Part shown: one piece after another, positions 28,705 to 37,204 of the stretch
How the letters are laid out: each line of letters starts with the position of its first letter
Numbering within the stretch: position 1 is the first letter of the stretch
Assembly: GCA_002928495.1 (NCBI GenBank)
Contig: PERF01000013.1
Span: forward strand, 1-37,404
Length of the DNA stretch: 37,404 nucleotides
Direction: 5' to 3'
Source of the DNA: Methylobacter sp.
GTDB lineage: Bacteria > Pseudomonadota > Gammaproteobacteria > Methylococcales > Methylomonadaceae
Translations under genes and position numbers: made by a program
The notes under the pieces: model-generated
Seen by the model: the letters and a program-made list of their open reading frames with translations, nothing else
What the model was told of the DNA's origin: nothing
The model's database searches: none

Positions 28705-29211
28705 ATGTTCCGTAAAAGCTTGGTTTTGCCTTTTTTGCTACTGACCGGTTGTGTAGGCTTACCCACCGGCCCCAGTGTCACGGTGCTACCGGGTTCAAGT
28801 GCCTCCTTCGACCAATTCCGGATCGACGATTACAATTGCCAGCAATATGCCTTAGGTCAGGTCGGCGGCGTTACCGCAAGCCAAGCCGCGACTAACAGCG
28901 GTTTGACCACCGCAGCGGCTACCACCGCCATCGGCGCTGCGGCTGGAGCAGCTATCGGCGGCGGTTCCGGGGCAGCTATCGGTGCGGGCACCGGCCTGGT
29001 AGCCGGTAGCGCGATTGGCAGCAGTGCCGCCAACACCTCCAGCTTCAACATTCAAAGCCGTTACGACACCGGTTATATTCAATGTATGTACGCCAAAGGC
29101 CACCGAGTGCCGATTTACGGGCAAATCACCAATGAAGTCGCCAAACCCGCCGCAAGACCGGCTAATGTGCCGCCCCCGCCGGCAGGCACTCCACCGCCGC
29201 CGCCACAATAA
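28705..29211 (+). CDS. Glycine-zipper lipoprotein with Pro-rich tail
   Basis: A 168-residue predicted lipoprotein: lipobox LLTGC with the acceptor Cys near residue 15, a short segment with DDYNCQQYALGQVGG, then a Gly/Ala-rich zipper (about 65-110, AIGAAAGAAIGGGSGAAIGAG and similar units). A Tyr/Cys segment follows (YDTGYIQCMYAKGHRVP), then a Pro-rich C-terminus (PPPPAGTPPPPPQ). I chose the ATG at 28705 over the upstream in-frame ATG at 28558 because AGAAGGAG lies eight bases before it and it yields the lipoprotein signal. It resembles outer-membrane glycine-zipper proteins of the YMGG/17-kDa type. Function is uncertain. Confidence 0.8.
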   Translation: MFRKSLVLPFLLLTGCVGLPTGPSVTVLPGSSASFDQFRIDDYNCQQYALGQVGGVTASQAATNSGLTTAAATTAIGAAAGAAIGGGSGAAIGAGTGLVAGSAIGSSAANTSSFNIQSRYDTGYIQCMYAKGHRVPIYGQITNEVAKPAARPANVPPPPAGTPPPPPQ

Positions 29212-29225
29212 AGCCGTATTAGCCG

Positions 29226-30050
29226 CTAATCCCAACGTTGCTTGATCGCGTAAGCAACGTCGGCGGCTTGGCGGTTTTCCTTGACATCATGCACTCTAAA
29301 TATCTGTACGCCGGCCATAACCCCTAACGCGGTAGTCACTGCGGTTGCGGTGACCAATTGTGCCGGATTTTCTACCGCGCAAATACTGCCCATAAAGCGC
29401 TTGCGGCTAGTGCCCAATAATACCGGGTAACCGGTGGCAACGAATTTTGAGAGGTTTGCCAGTAAATCCAGATTGTCGATTTTACGTTTACCGAATCCGA
29501 TACCGGGGTCGATAATCAAACGGTGTTTTTCTATTCCCGCCGACAAGGCAAGGCTAACGCTTTGCATAAGACCCGACAACACTTCTTCGACAACATCCTG
29601 GTAATACGGATTTTCCTGCATAGTAGAGGGAATGCCTTGCCGGTGCATCAGCACTAAAACGCTTTTGGTTTTGGCCGCTAAAGCAAAAATCCGCGGGTCA
29701 TCGGCCCCAGCTGAAACATCATTGATTAGATTGGCGCCGGCATCCACGGCTGCGGCGGCGACTTCACTCAACCTGGTATCGATACTGATCTTCACGCTTT
29801 CGGACAGTTGCGAGCGAATGGCCTCAATCACCGGCAACACCCGCTTGATTTGTTCTTCAGCGCTTACCGGAACCGAACCGGGCCGGGTAGACTCGCCGCC
29901 GATGTCAATAATATCGGCCCCTTCGTCCAGCATGCGCTTAGCTTGTTCCACCGCCTTGCCAACTTCCGAATAGCTTCCGCCATCCGAAAAACTATCGGGC
30001 GTTACATTTAAAATTCCCATTATCAGCGGTTTGCCCGAAAAACTGAGCAT
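29226..30050 (-). CDS. folP: Dihydropteroate synthase
   Basis: FolP condenses dihydropterin pyrophosphate with p-aminobenzoate to dihydropteroate. The 274-residue TIM-barrel protein has all family motifs: MGILNVTPDSFSDGG near residues 11-25, DIGGESTRPG, SIDTR, LINDVSAG, DPGIGFGK and GTSRKRF, ending RVHDVKENRQAADVA. This is bacterial-type FolP, not the archaeal-like protein at 30664. It is convergent with the lipoprotein gene and divergent from the C1-cofactor genes across 77 bp. FolP more often sits beside ftsH/glmM, so this location next to pterin-cofactor genes is suggestive, although the product may simply feed folate synthesis. Confidence 0.95.
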   Translation of the reverse strand: MLSFSGKPLIMGILNVTPDSFSDGGSYSEVGKAVEQAKRMLDEGADIIDIGGESTRPGSVPVSAEEQIKRVLPVIEAIRSQLSESVKISIDTRLSEVAAAAVDAGANLINDVSAGADDPRIFALAAKTKSVLVLMHRQGIPSTMQENPYYQDVVEEVLSGLMQSVSLALSAGIEKHRLIIDPGIGFGKRKIDNLDLLANLSKFVATGYPVLLGTSRKRFMGSICAVENPAQLVTATAVTTALGVMAGVQIFRVHDVKENRQAADVAYAIKQRWD

Positions 30051-30092
30051 AGATACAACTCCTTACATGCAAGACTGGTTATTCAGATCAGG

Positions 30093-30098
30093 TATAAT
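30093..30098 (+). promoter_or_regulatory. Candidate -10 element upstream of the C1-cofactor operon
   Basis: A consensus TATAAT lies 30 bases before the ATG at 30128 in the folP-dmrB divergent gap. No convincing -35 lies 16-18 bases upstream, so this is a weak call that would need an activator or another sigma contact. Confidence 0.35.
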
Positions 30099-30127
30099 GC
30101 CGGTTTGCTTTTGTACTCGCGCCACTG

Positions 30128-30664
30128 ATGGATAAACCCCGTTTAGCTTGGGCCATTACCGGCTCCGGCCATTATATAGAAGAATGCCTGGATTACCTGT
30201 TGACCTTGGATTCCGCCGACTTGTATATCAGTCAGGCCGGGGAGGAAGTATTGAAAATGTACGGCATAAAACTGGATGATATCCGCCAAAAAATGCCGGT
30301 TTACCGCGATAAAGCGGCCTCGGCGCCGCCGGTAGGCTTATTTTACCAAGGTTATTATCATAGCTTTGTGATGGCCCCGGCCACCTCCAATACCGTTGCC
30401 AAATGCGTATTGGGAATTTCCGACTCCTTAGTTACCAATCTTTTCGCGCAAGCCGGGAAATGCCGCGTGCCCAGCATTGTTTATCCATGCGATACCGCGC
30501 CTGAAATTGAAACCACGGCGCCGGGTAAAAAGAAATTTATGGTCTACCCGCGCGCCGTGGATTTGGAAGCCACCAACAAACTGCGCGAATTTACCCATAC
30601 TACCGTGGTGGATAACGTCCAGGAGCTAATCGTCGTTGTGCAAAACCGGCTAAGCATGCTGTGA
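30128..30664 (+). CDS. Archaeal-type flavoprotein, DmrB-like (candidate dihydromethanopterin reductase)
   Basis: A 178-residue protein of the flavoprotein (PF02441-like) fold. Visible marks are the N-terminal WAITGSGHYIEECLD loop, the flavin-contact block MAPATSNTVAKCVLGISDSLVTN near residues 78-100, and Cys in VYPCD. These match archaeoflavoprotein AfpA / DmrB-type proteins, and DmrB reduces dihydromethanopterin to the tetrahydro form. Position supports that role: it opens a run of tightly packed genes (TIGR00284 protein, DUF447, MfnB) tied to C1 cofactors. The stop overlaps the next start. Function as the reductase is inference from family and context; it could instead be a related electron-transfer flavoprotein. 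Confidence 0.8.
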   Translation: MDKPRLAWAITGSGHYIEECLDYLLTLDSADLYISQAGEEVLKMYGIKLDDIRQKMPVYRDKAASAPPVGLFYQGYYHSFVMAPATSNTVAKCVLGISDSLVTNLFAQAGKCRVPSIVYPCDTAPEIETTAPGKKKFMVYPRAVDLEATNKLREFTHTTVVDNVQELIVVVQNRLSML

Positions 30665-32055
30665 TGAGCGAACATATTCTATTTTTAACCGGCAAACTCG
30701 CGGAAAAGCAATTACGCGGCATTCTGGCAAAAATGCAGCCTGAGTTCAGCTACACCGTGCATCAACTGGGCTTGAAAGTTGCCGCACTAATGACCGCCGA
30801 TATGATTGGCCGGCGTTTGCACGATACGTTCGGCGCCGACCGTATCATCGTGCCGGGCCGGTGCCGTGGCGATCTTGGCGGTTTGTCGCAAACCTTAGGG
30901 CTCCCGGTTGAGCGTGGGCCTGACGAACTTAAAGATCTGCCGCAATATTTCGGCAAAGCCGCCCATAGCTTTGATTTAACCGAATATTCGGTCAAAATCT
31001 TCGCGGAAATCACCGACGCGCCTAATCTTAGCGTGGCGGAAGTTATCCAACGCGCCGACTATTACCGCCAAAACGGTGCCGATGTCATCGACATTGGCTG
31101 CCTGCCCAGCACCGATTTTCCGCATCTGGAAGCCTGCATAAAAGCCCTGAAGCACGAAGGTTTTACAGTCAGTATCGACTCTCTGGAAGCCGCCGATTTA
31201 CTGCGCGGCGGCCAGGCTGGTGCCGACTATTTGCTCAGCCTGCACGAAAGCACGCTGTGGCTGGCCGATGAAGTCGACTCAATCCCTATTTTGATCCCGG
31301 AAAAACATGAAGACTTAGCCTCGCTAGACCGTGCCATTAGCCAAATGCAGGCAAAAAACCGGCGCTTTATCGTTGATCCCATCCTCGATCCTATCCATTT
31401 CGGCTTTACCCGCTCTATTGTGCGTTATCATACGGTCAGGGAAAACTATCCCGAGGTTGAAATCATGTGCGGTATCGGTAACCTTACCGAACTGACTCAC
31501 GCCGATACATTAGGAATCAATAGCCTGCTGCTGGGCATCTGCTCAGAACTTAACATCACTGCCGTATTGGCCACGCAAGTCAGCTCACATGCCTGCTCGG
31601 CCATAAAAGAAGCAGACCGGGCTCGGCGCATCATGCATGCCGCCAAGGCCAACAATGCACTACCCAAACATATCAGCCCTGAGCTTATGGCGCTGCATGA
31701 CATTGCCCCGCATCCATACCAATTGGATGAAATCAAGGAATTCGCCGATCAGATAACCGATCCGAGTTTCCGCATTCAAACCAGCCCGGAAGGTATTCAT
31801 ATTTATAACCGGGATGGCTTGAACAGCGCCACCAACCCATTTGAACTTTACCCAAAACTCGGCGTTGACAACGATGCCAGCCATGCATTTTATCTAGGCG
31901 TCGAATTGGCCAGGGCACAAATCGCCTGGCAATTAGGTAAACGTTACACCCAGGACCAAGCCTTAAAATGGGGCTGTGTAGTACCGGATACCGCTAACAC
32001 CGTAGACGTTCACATTTATAAACCCGCCAATCCGCAAACCACCAATGATTCTTGA
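30664..32055 (+). CDS. Dihydropteroate synthase-related pterin-binding protein (TIGR00284-like)
   Basis: A 463-residue protein whose central part is a DHPS-like TIM barrel (about residues 110-330): GADVIDIGCLPSTDFPH parallels the FolP metal/pterin region, with VSIDSLEAADLL, FIVDPILDPIHFGF and MCGIGNLTELTHADT. The N-terminal ~100 residues form a separate domain (ILFLTGKLAEKQLRGIL). Such proteins occur in methanogens and in methylotrophs with H4MPT-linked C1 pathways, and a role in methanopterin synthesis is inferred. The ATG at 30664 shares a base with the upstream stop (TGATG); a GTG at 30661 is equally possible. Its end overlaps the DUF447 gene by 11 bases. The exact reaction is not known to me. 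Confidence 0.82.
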   Translation: MSEHILFLTGKLAEKQLRGILAKMQPEFSYTVHQLGLKVAALMTADMIGRRLHDTFGADRIIVPGRCRGDLGGLSQTLGLPVERGPDELKDLPQYFGKAAHSFDLTEYSVKIFAEITDAPNLSVAEVIQRADYYRQNGADVIDIGCLPSTDFPHLEACIKALKHEGFTVSIDSLEAADLLRGGQAGADYLLSLHESTLWLADEVDSIPILIPEKHEDLASLDRAISQMQAKNRRFIVDPILDPIHFGFTRSIVRYHTVRENYPEVEIMCGIGNLTELTHADTLGINSLLLGICSELNITAVLATQVSSHACSAIKEADRARRIMHAAKANNALPKHISPELMALHDIAPHPYQLDEIKEFADQITDPSFRIQTSPEGIHIYNRDGLNSATNPFELYPKLGVDNDASHAFYLGVELARAQIAWQLGKRYTQDQALKWGCVVPDTANTVDVHIYKPANPQTTNDS

Positions 32056-32629
32056 AACCATTGTCACCACTCAAAATGCTTTGGGACAGCCGCATATAGC
32101 GCCCATGGGCGTGCATACCCGGCCGGATAATAACCATGACGAAGCCTATGACTTCATGATTTTACCTTTCCGGCCATCGGAGACATTGGATAATATTCTG
32201 TCCACCCACACCGCCGTGATCAATTTTTGCGACGATGTGCGCGTATTCGCCGGCTGCCTCACCGGGCGGCGCGACTGGCCCGTCAACGCAAGCCAAAAAA
32301 CTGCCGGCTGTTATCTAGCCGCCGCTTTGGCCCATACCGAGGTAGCGCTGGTTAATGTTGAAGACGACGGCGAGCGCCCAAAATTATTTTGTAAAAGCGT
32401 GTACACAGTTCATCATAAGAGCTTTAAAGGCTTTAACCGTGCGCAATATTCGGTATTGGAAGCCGCCATTCTGGTCAGCCGGCTGGATAGACTGCCGCAA
32501 GAAAAAGTGCGCCAGGAACTGGATTATCTACGCATTGGGGTGGATAAAACGGCAGGTGACCGGGAGTTGGAAGCGTGGCAGTGGCTAATGGCGGCGGTAG
32601 ATGCCTTTTATTCGGGAGTAAAAGCATGA
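32045..32629 (+). CDS. DUF447 family protein (methanopterin/C1 cofactor associated)
   Basis: A 194-residue protein matching DUF447: the N-terminal ETIVTTQNALGQPHIAPMGV is the family opening and resembles the split-barrel flavin-binding fold (pyridoxamine oxidase-like). Later come NFCDDVRVFAGCLTG, HKSFKGFNRAQYSVLEAAILVSR (split in the middle by family variation) and a helical C-terminus. In methylotrophs DUF447 genes travel with H4MPT genes, and mutant work in Methylobacterium links this group to the H4MPT-dependent pathway, but the reaction is unclear to me. It overlaps the gene before it by 11 bases and mfnB after it by four (ATGA), so all are translationally coupled. Confidence 0.85.
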   Translation: MILETIVTTQNALGQPHIAPMGVHTRPDNNHDEAYDFMILPFRPSETLDNILSTHTAVINFCDDVRVFAGCLTGRRDWPVNASQKTAGCYLAAALAHTEVALVNVEDDGERPKLFCKSVYTVHHKSFKGFNRAQYSVLEAAILVSRLDRLPQEKVRQELDYLRIGVDKTAGDRELEAWQWLMAAVDAFYSGVKA

Positions 32630-33327
32630 CGGCATTATTGGCCAGCGTTAAAAATTATCAAGAAGCTATGCTGGCTTTGGAGTGCGGAGTCGGCATCATT
32701 GATTTAAAACAGCCGGAGCGCGGAGCTCTGGGTGCTTTGGATATCCCTGATATTAAAACGATTGCCGCCGCGGTTGCCGGCAAATGCCCGCTCAGCGCCA
32801 CCATCGGCGATCTGCCGACGCTACCGGATACCGTCCATGCTGCGGTTAGCAATCTGTCCACCACCGGTGTCGATTACATCAAGATCGGTTTTTTCGCCGG
32901 CGGCGACTGGCCATCAACCTTAGCCTGCCTGGCATCAATACACCATGCCGGCTTGATCGCGGTTTTGTTTGCCGACCAAGAGCCTGATCTGCGCTTTATT
33001 CCCTTATTAAAACAAGCCGGTTTTGCCGGCGTTATGCTGGACACGGCGGATAAAAGCAAAGGCGGTTTAACCGCGTATTTGGCTGAAAATGCTATTGCCG
33101 AGTTTGTCGATTCTGCCAGAAATAATCACTTGCTTTGCGGTTTAGCAGGTTCACTTAAAATTAGCGATATTGCCGGATTAATGGCTTTCAGGCCCGATTA
33201 TTTAGGGTTTCGCGGCGCGCTCTGCCGGCAACAGCAAAGAACCGCAACATTGGATACCGAAGCCGTTAAAGCCGTCCGCCAATGCTTGGCGCAAGCCCTG
33301 CTTAAACCGGAATCGCTAGCTTTTTAA
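32626..33327 (+). CDS. mfnB: (5-formylfuran-3-yl)methyl phosphate synthase MfnB (DUF556)
   Basis: MfnB makes the furan phosphate precursor of methanofuran from two glyceraldehyde-3-phosphate molecules. The 233-residue TIM-barrel-like product has the signature GIIDLKQPERGALGALD, with the expected Schiff-base Lys at residue 28, then AVSNLSTTGVDYIKIGFFAGGDW and GLAGSLKISDI. The longest frame begins at 32575, but the ATG at 32626 overlaps the DUF447 stop as ATGA and gives the family N-terminus (MTALLASVKNYQEAMLAL). It supports a methanofuran-dependent formyltransferase/hydrolase pathway in the host; those enzymes are not in the window. The hybrid kinase starts 12 bp later. Confidence 0.9.
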   Translation: MTALLASVKNYQEAMLALECGVGIIDLKQPERGALGALDIPDIKTIAAAVAGKCPLSATIGDLPTLPDTVHAAVSNLSTTGVDYIKIGFFAGGDWPSTLACLASIHHAGLIAVLFADQEPDLRFIPLLKQAGFAGVMLDTADKSKGGLTAYLAENAIAEFVDSARNNHLLCGLAGSLKISDIAGLMAFRPDYLGFRGALCRQQQRTATLDTEAVKAVRQCLAQALLKPESLAF

Positions 33328-33339
33328 CCAGGTAACTCA

Positions 33340-35930
33340 ATGAGTGACGGCTTTTCGACCAATGAATTGATACGATGGCTGTTCTGGGTTTGCCTGCTCT
33401 CGGTGGCTTACTTTTTTTTAGGTTTAAGCGGACATATTCTTGCCATTCCCCCAAGTAATGCCGGCGCATTTTGGCCGCCGGCCGGCGTCGCGCTGGCCAG
33501 CTTACTGCTACTAGGGCTTAGAATATGGCCTGGGGTTTTTATTGGCAATTTCTGTATCAGCGCCTGGACTTGGGGTTTGCAATCGCCTGAATTTTTCTTA
33601 TGCGTGGCAACGGCAACCGGAGCCACGCTGGCGGCAGTGACCGGCACCGTTTTAATCAAACGCTGGGTAGGTTTCCCCACCACCCTCATTGAAGACCGCG
33701 ATATTATTTTATTTAACTTGCTGGGTGGCCCGGTTGCCTGTTTAATTCCAGCCACGGTAGGAATTTGCGGGCTAGTTATATGTGGCCGGATTGCTCCGGG
33801 CGAAATTTCCGGTAACTGGGTTAGCTGGTGGGTAGCTGATACGATTGGCGTTCTGGTATTCACCCCGCTAATGCTGATCGCCTTTGCCCAACCCAGGTCA
33901 ATTTGGCGCAAGCGTACCATTTCCGTGGGTATGCCGTTGTTATTGATATTTATCTTGGTCGTCGGATTATTTTTTTATATCCGTCAACTGGAACAACAGC
34001 AACGCTACGATCAATTTAAAAACCAATCGGCCACCCTATCGCAAGCCCTGAAAAACCGCATCGAGAACGATTTACACGCCATTAATTCGGTAAAAAATTT
34101 TTTCATCGGTTCCCGTCAAGTCGAGCAGGACGAGTTTTTACTGTTCACCTTGCAAATGCTGTCTATCTATCACGAGATAAGCACGATAAGCTGGATTAGT
34201 TTCGACAAAAACGGCAATAGTCATCTCACTTTTTCCAGCGTTTTGAATTTCGATGTCGACAATACCGACCTCCGGCAACACTTACCCATTGACTTGAATA
34301 AATGGCAAAAGAACCCGACCAAAATCTGGCTTCTTATTATTTATTCATCGATAACGGATTACTGACCGTTTTAACCCCGGTTTTCACCCAAACTGAAACC
34401 GAGCGTTTTTTACGCGGCGCGCTTTTATCAACCGTTTCTTTAAATGATTTAGTCATCAGAGCCTTCAACACGCTTGACACCCATGGGAGTTATCTCACTA
34501 TCCGCTTTTTCGATAACTCTGCAAATAGGGAAAAAGTCATTTTCACGACTTTAACTCAAAACAATTCGCGCTACTCTATCCAAGTTCCCTTAAAAATCGC
34601 CAATTACAGCTGGTCGTTTAATTTTTTCTACGACCCCAGCTACGAAAACAACCATATCAACTGGCCGGTGTGGTGGGTTCTCATCAGTGGTTTGATCATC
34701 ACCAGCTTTCTGGGTATCGGGTTGATGATTTTAACCGGTAGACAATTTCAGACCGAATCACTTATTGAATCGCGCACGGCCGACTTGCTAAAAGCCAAAA
34801 ATCAGGCCGAATCCGCGAATAACGCTAAAAATCAGTTCCTCGCCAATATCAGCCACGAGATACGCACACCGTTAAACGGTATCTACGGGTTTTGCCAATT
34901 ACTACAAAAAAAACCGTCAATTACCGAAGAGAACAAGCGCTTGGTTAATATTATTCAAGAATGCAGTGATAATCTGTTAAGTCTGATTAACGACATTCTG
35001 GATATTTCCTCAATAGAGCAAAATAAAATCATATTGGAAAACAAGGATTTCAACTTCAGGCAACTGTTAAACAGTACAATCGAAGTTTTCACTTTGCAAG
35101 CCAACAACAAAGGTATCAGCCTTATCACGCAAGCGGAAAGCGCGCCATATACCATCAAAGGCGATAGAAAACGCATCAGACAAATCATAACCAACCTGCT
35201 CAGCAATGCCATTAAATATACCGACACCGATCATATCACCGTGTTTGCCTCTTATCAAAACCATACCTTGAATTTTTCTGTAAGCGATACCGGCTGCGGC
35301 ATAGCAGAAAAGGACATGGTCAAAATTTTTGCACCATTCGTGCAAATCACCAACGGTAATTTCGTAAAAGAAGGTGTAGGCTTAGGCCTGGCCATTACGC
35401 AAGAACTGATCAAATTAATGAACGGTAAACTCAGCGTGCAAAGTAAGCCGGATATAGGCAGCACATTCACCGTAAGCATCCCGGTGGCCGGCGTCGCTTG
35501 TTTTCCGGGAACCGCCGGCACCGCAGAGAAACTTGACAAGCTTGAAAGCAATGTTCCGCTACGAGTATTGATTGCCGATGACAATGATATAAATTTACTG
35601 TTGCTGGAAAACATGTTGAACCATCTTGGCTGTAAAGTCGATGCAGCCAGTAACGGTCAACAGGCGCTGGATTTAGCGAATAGAAACCATTATGATATTG
35701 CCTTAATTGATCTGAATATGCCGGTGATTACCGGAATTGAATTTGTTTCCACAATACGCCGCACCCACAACCGACTTCCGGTCGTAGCAATTAGTGCTTA
35801 TGCTAACGACAGCAAGATTTCTGAAGCATTCAATGCAGGATTCGATTTTTACTTAACAAAACCTGTCGACGAATATCAACTGATTGAATTGTTGGCCAAG
35901 AAAAAAACCTCCGATTTAATCGATCCATAA
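33340..35930 (+). pseudogene. MASE1-type hybrid sensor histidine kinase with receiver domain, frameshifted
   Basis: A membrane hybrid kinase split in two frames. The first (33340-34365) encodes a MASE1 domain (about residues 1-210, eight membrane segments, SNAGAFWPPAGVALASLLLLG), another membrane helix and the start of an extracytoplasmic CHASE-like domain. From about 34302 the second frame continues (EPDQNLASYYLFIDNG), with a membrane helix near 455-475. HisKA follows with His506 in SHEIRTPLNG, then an ATPase domain (NLLSNAIKYTD, DTGCGIAEKD, GLGLAITQEL) and a receiver with Asp791 in LIDLNMPV and the KPVDE lysine. One extra A in the A-run at 34307-34310 restores 863 residues. It lies 12 bp after mfnB. 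No response regulator is adjacent and the ligand is unknown. Confidence 0.87.
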
Positions 35931-36018
35931 GTAAAATCGCACAGCAAACATACCACCGCTTATCCAAACTCCAGGGCTTTTTCATTGGTTTTTTTCGGCT
36001 TTAAAACAGCGTTAAAAC

Positions 36019-36033
36019 GGCTTTTATTAAGCC
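36019..36033 (+). terminator. Weak stem-loop after the hybrid kinase
   Basis: GGCTT (36019-36023) and AAGCC (36029-36033) pair around a 5-base loop and are followed by an AT-rich tract (TGATTTAATTT). It could end the kinase transcript, but the stem is short and the U-run interrupted. Confidence 0.3.
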
Positions 36034-36091
36034 TGATTTAATTTAAATATGCTTTCCAACCCATTGAAAATAAATATTTTAATTAAGTGAC

Positions 36092-36109
36092 AGTTAACAA
36101 AAATTAACT
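36092..36109. repeat. Operator-like inverted repeat upstream of the acyltransferase
   Basis: AGTTAA (36092-36097), six bases CAAAAA, TTAACT (36104-36109): a perfect 6-base inverted repeat about 145 bp upstream of the acyltransferase start. It has the size of a regulator half-site pair, but AT-rich sequence makes chance matches common. Confidence 0.3.
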
Positions 36110-36253
36110 ATCTTTAATTTAATGCAACTTATATTTTGCAGAAATTACGCCAAGCAGATCAAGTGAATTACAGCCAATTTTTTTGGAAATATTTAACATT
36201 TTCAACTTTGGAATGTGCTTTGGCTCAGATTCAAAAAATCATTGAGGGCGCTT

Positions 36254-36985
36254 ATGTTTGAGGAACACTTTGAAGTTTTTCTGGCTGATACCGATGAAAG
36301 CAGGCGGATCCACTACAATATCCGCTACCAGGTTTATTGTGAAGAAATGGGCTTTGAAAACAAGGAAGATTTCCCCAACAAAGAGGAACGCGATGAGTAT
36401 GACGACCACTCCAGGCATTTCATCGTCAGGCATAAACATACCTGCGCTTGGGTAGGTGCAATGAGACTGATCCTTAAAAAGGATAGTCCTCTTCCCTTGG
36501 AGAAAAATTGCACATTAAATGAAACCATTGAAAATCCCGTAGACTGCAAATCCGTTGAACTTTCCAGGCTTTGCCTGATTAAAGAAATCCGCCGAAGATC
36601 AACCGATAACGAACCACCGCTAGGCTTAAGTAGTGAAGAAAGTGTTCAGACTATTTACCACGATACAGACAAGGTCAGGTTATTCCATAAACACAGGAAG
36701 AATCCCAATATTATTTGGGGTTTGTTGCATGCCGCCACCGATTACGGACGCCAAAACAACATCAAGCACTGTTTTTTCTTGACGACTAATGCATTAGCCA
36801 GAGTTTTACGAAAAGGCGGACTGACTATGCATACTATAGGCTCACCTTACTTTCATAAAGGTGAACGCTTTCCATTCAGAATGGACGTCAACGAAGTCTG
36901 CCGAAAAGAAATCTGGCGCAACTACACTGCAAGCTACAGACTTTACTCGGAATTGGAAACCGTCAGAATCGATATAGCAGCCTAA
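36254..36985 (+). CDS. PEP-CTERM/exosortase system-associated acyltransferase (GNAT/LuxI-like), copy 1
   Basis: A 243-residue protein of the exosortase-associated acyltransferase family (TIGR03694-like), related to autoinducer synthases. The opening (FEEHFEVFLADTDE, IHYNIRYQVYCEEMGFE) matches the LuxI-like fold entry. Further blocks are HSRHFIVRHKHTCAWVGAMRLI, VELSRLCLIKEIR and the C-terminal IWGLLHAATDYGRQNNI and GLTMHTIGSPYFHKGERFPFRMDV. The longest frame starts at 36215; I chose the ATG at 36254, which has GAGGG six bases upstream and gives the MFEEHF start shared with copy 2. In the family these genes co-occur with PEP-CTERM proteins and exosortase EpsH; the acyl product is unknown to me. 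Confidence 0.87.
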   Translation: MFEEHFEVFLADTDESRRIHYNIRYQVYCEEMGFENKEDFPNKEERDEYDDHSRHFIVRHKHTCAWVGAMRLILKKDSPLPLEKNCTLNETIENPVDCKSVELSRLCLIKEIRRRSTDNEPPLGLSSEESVQTIYHDTDKVRLFHKHRKNPNIIWGLLHAATDYGRQNNIKHCFFLTTNALARVLRKGGLTMHTIGSPYFHKGERFPFRMDVNEVCRKEIWRNYTASYRLYSELETVRIDIAA

Positions 36986-37019
36986 CGAAATTGGTTTATA
37001 AATGATCAATCCTTGCTGG

Positions 37020-37050
37020 CAAGGCCTAAGCCGTTAAGTGCTTGGCCTTG
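37020..37050 (+). terminator. Strong hairpin between the two acyltransferase genes
   Basis: CAAGGCC (37020-37026) pairs with GGCCTTG (37044-37050), and after a one-base bulge AAGC (37028-37031) pairs with GCTT (37040-37043), leaving an 8-base loop. It begins 35 bases after the first acyltransferase stop. No U-run follows, so it may be a Rho-dependent or processing structure rather than an intrinsic terminator. Confidence 0.45.
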
Positions 37051-37204
37051 TCCATTTCCGGTGCTAATCCGATTGTCGCCATAACGGAGTAACTAAGCCC
37101 GCATTTCATGAATCGGAAGCCGCGATAAAATCAACATTCAAACATTTTTTTCTTAAGACACTATACTTTCCATTAACTTTTTTATAAATGTTTGGCGGTA
37201 TGTA

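Larger units (their letters stand above)
35931..36253. other. AT-rich intergenic region between the kinase and the acyltransferase
   Basis: This 323-bp stretch contains no supported ORF. It is distinctly richer in A and T than the flanking genes. It holds a short stem at 36019-36033 and an operator-like inverted repeat at 36092-36109, listed separately. Near 36207 there is TTGGAATGTGCTTTGGC, a poor sigma54-like match (GG at -24 but GG instead of GC at -12). Confidence 0.6.

Noticed and set aside
28688..28707. AGAAGGAGATCACATATG leader resembling a cloning-vector ribosome site
   Set aside because: The match is short, the flanking sequence is continuous native coding sequence and no vector elements are present; coincidence.
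36207..36224. Sigma54 promoter upstream of the acyltransferase
   Set aside because: The -24 GG is present but the -12 GC is not (GG instead), so it is kept only as a weak hint and not annotated as a promoter.
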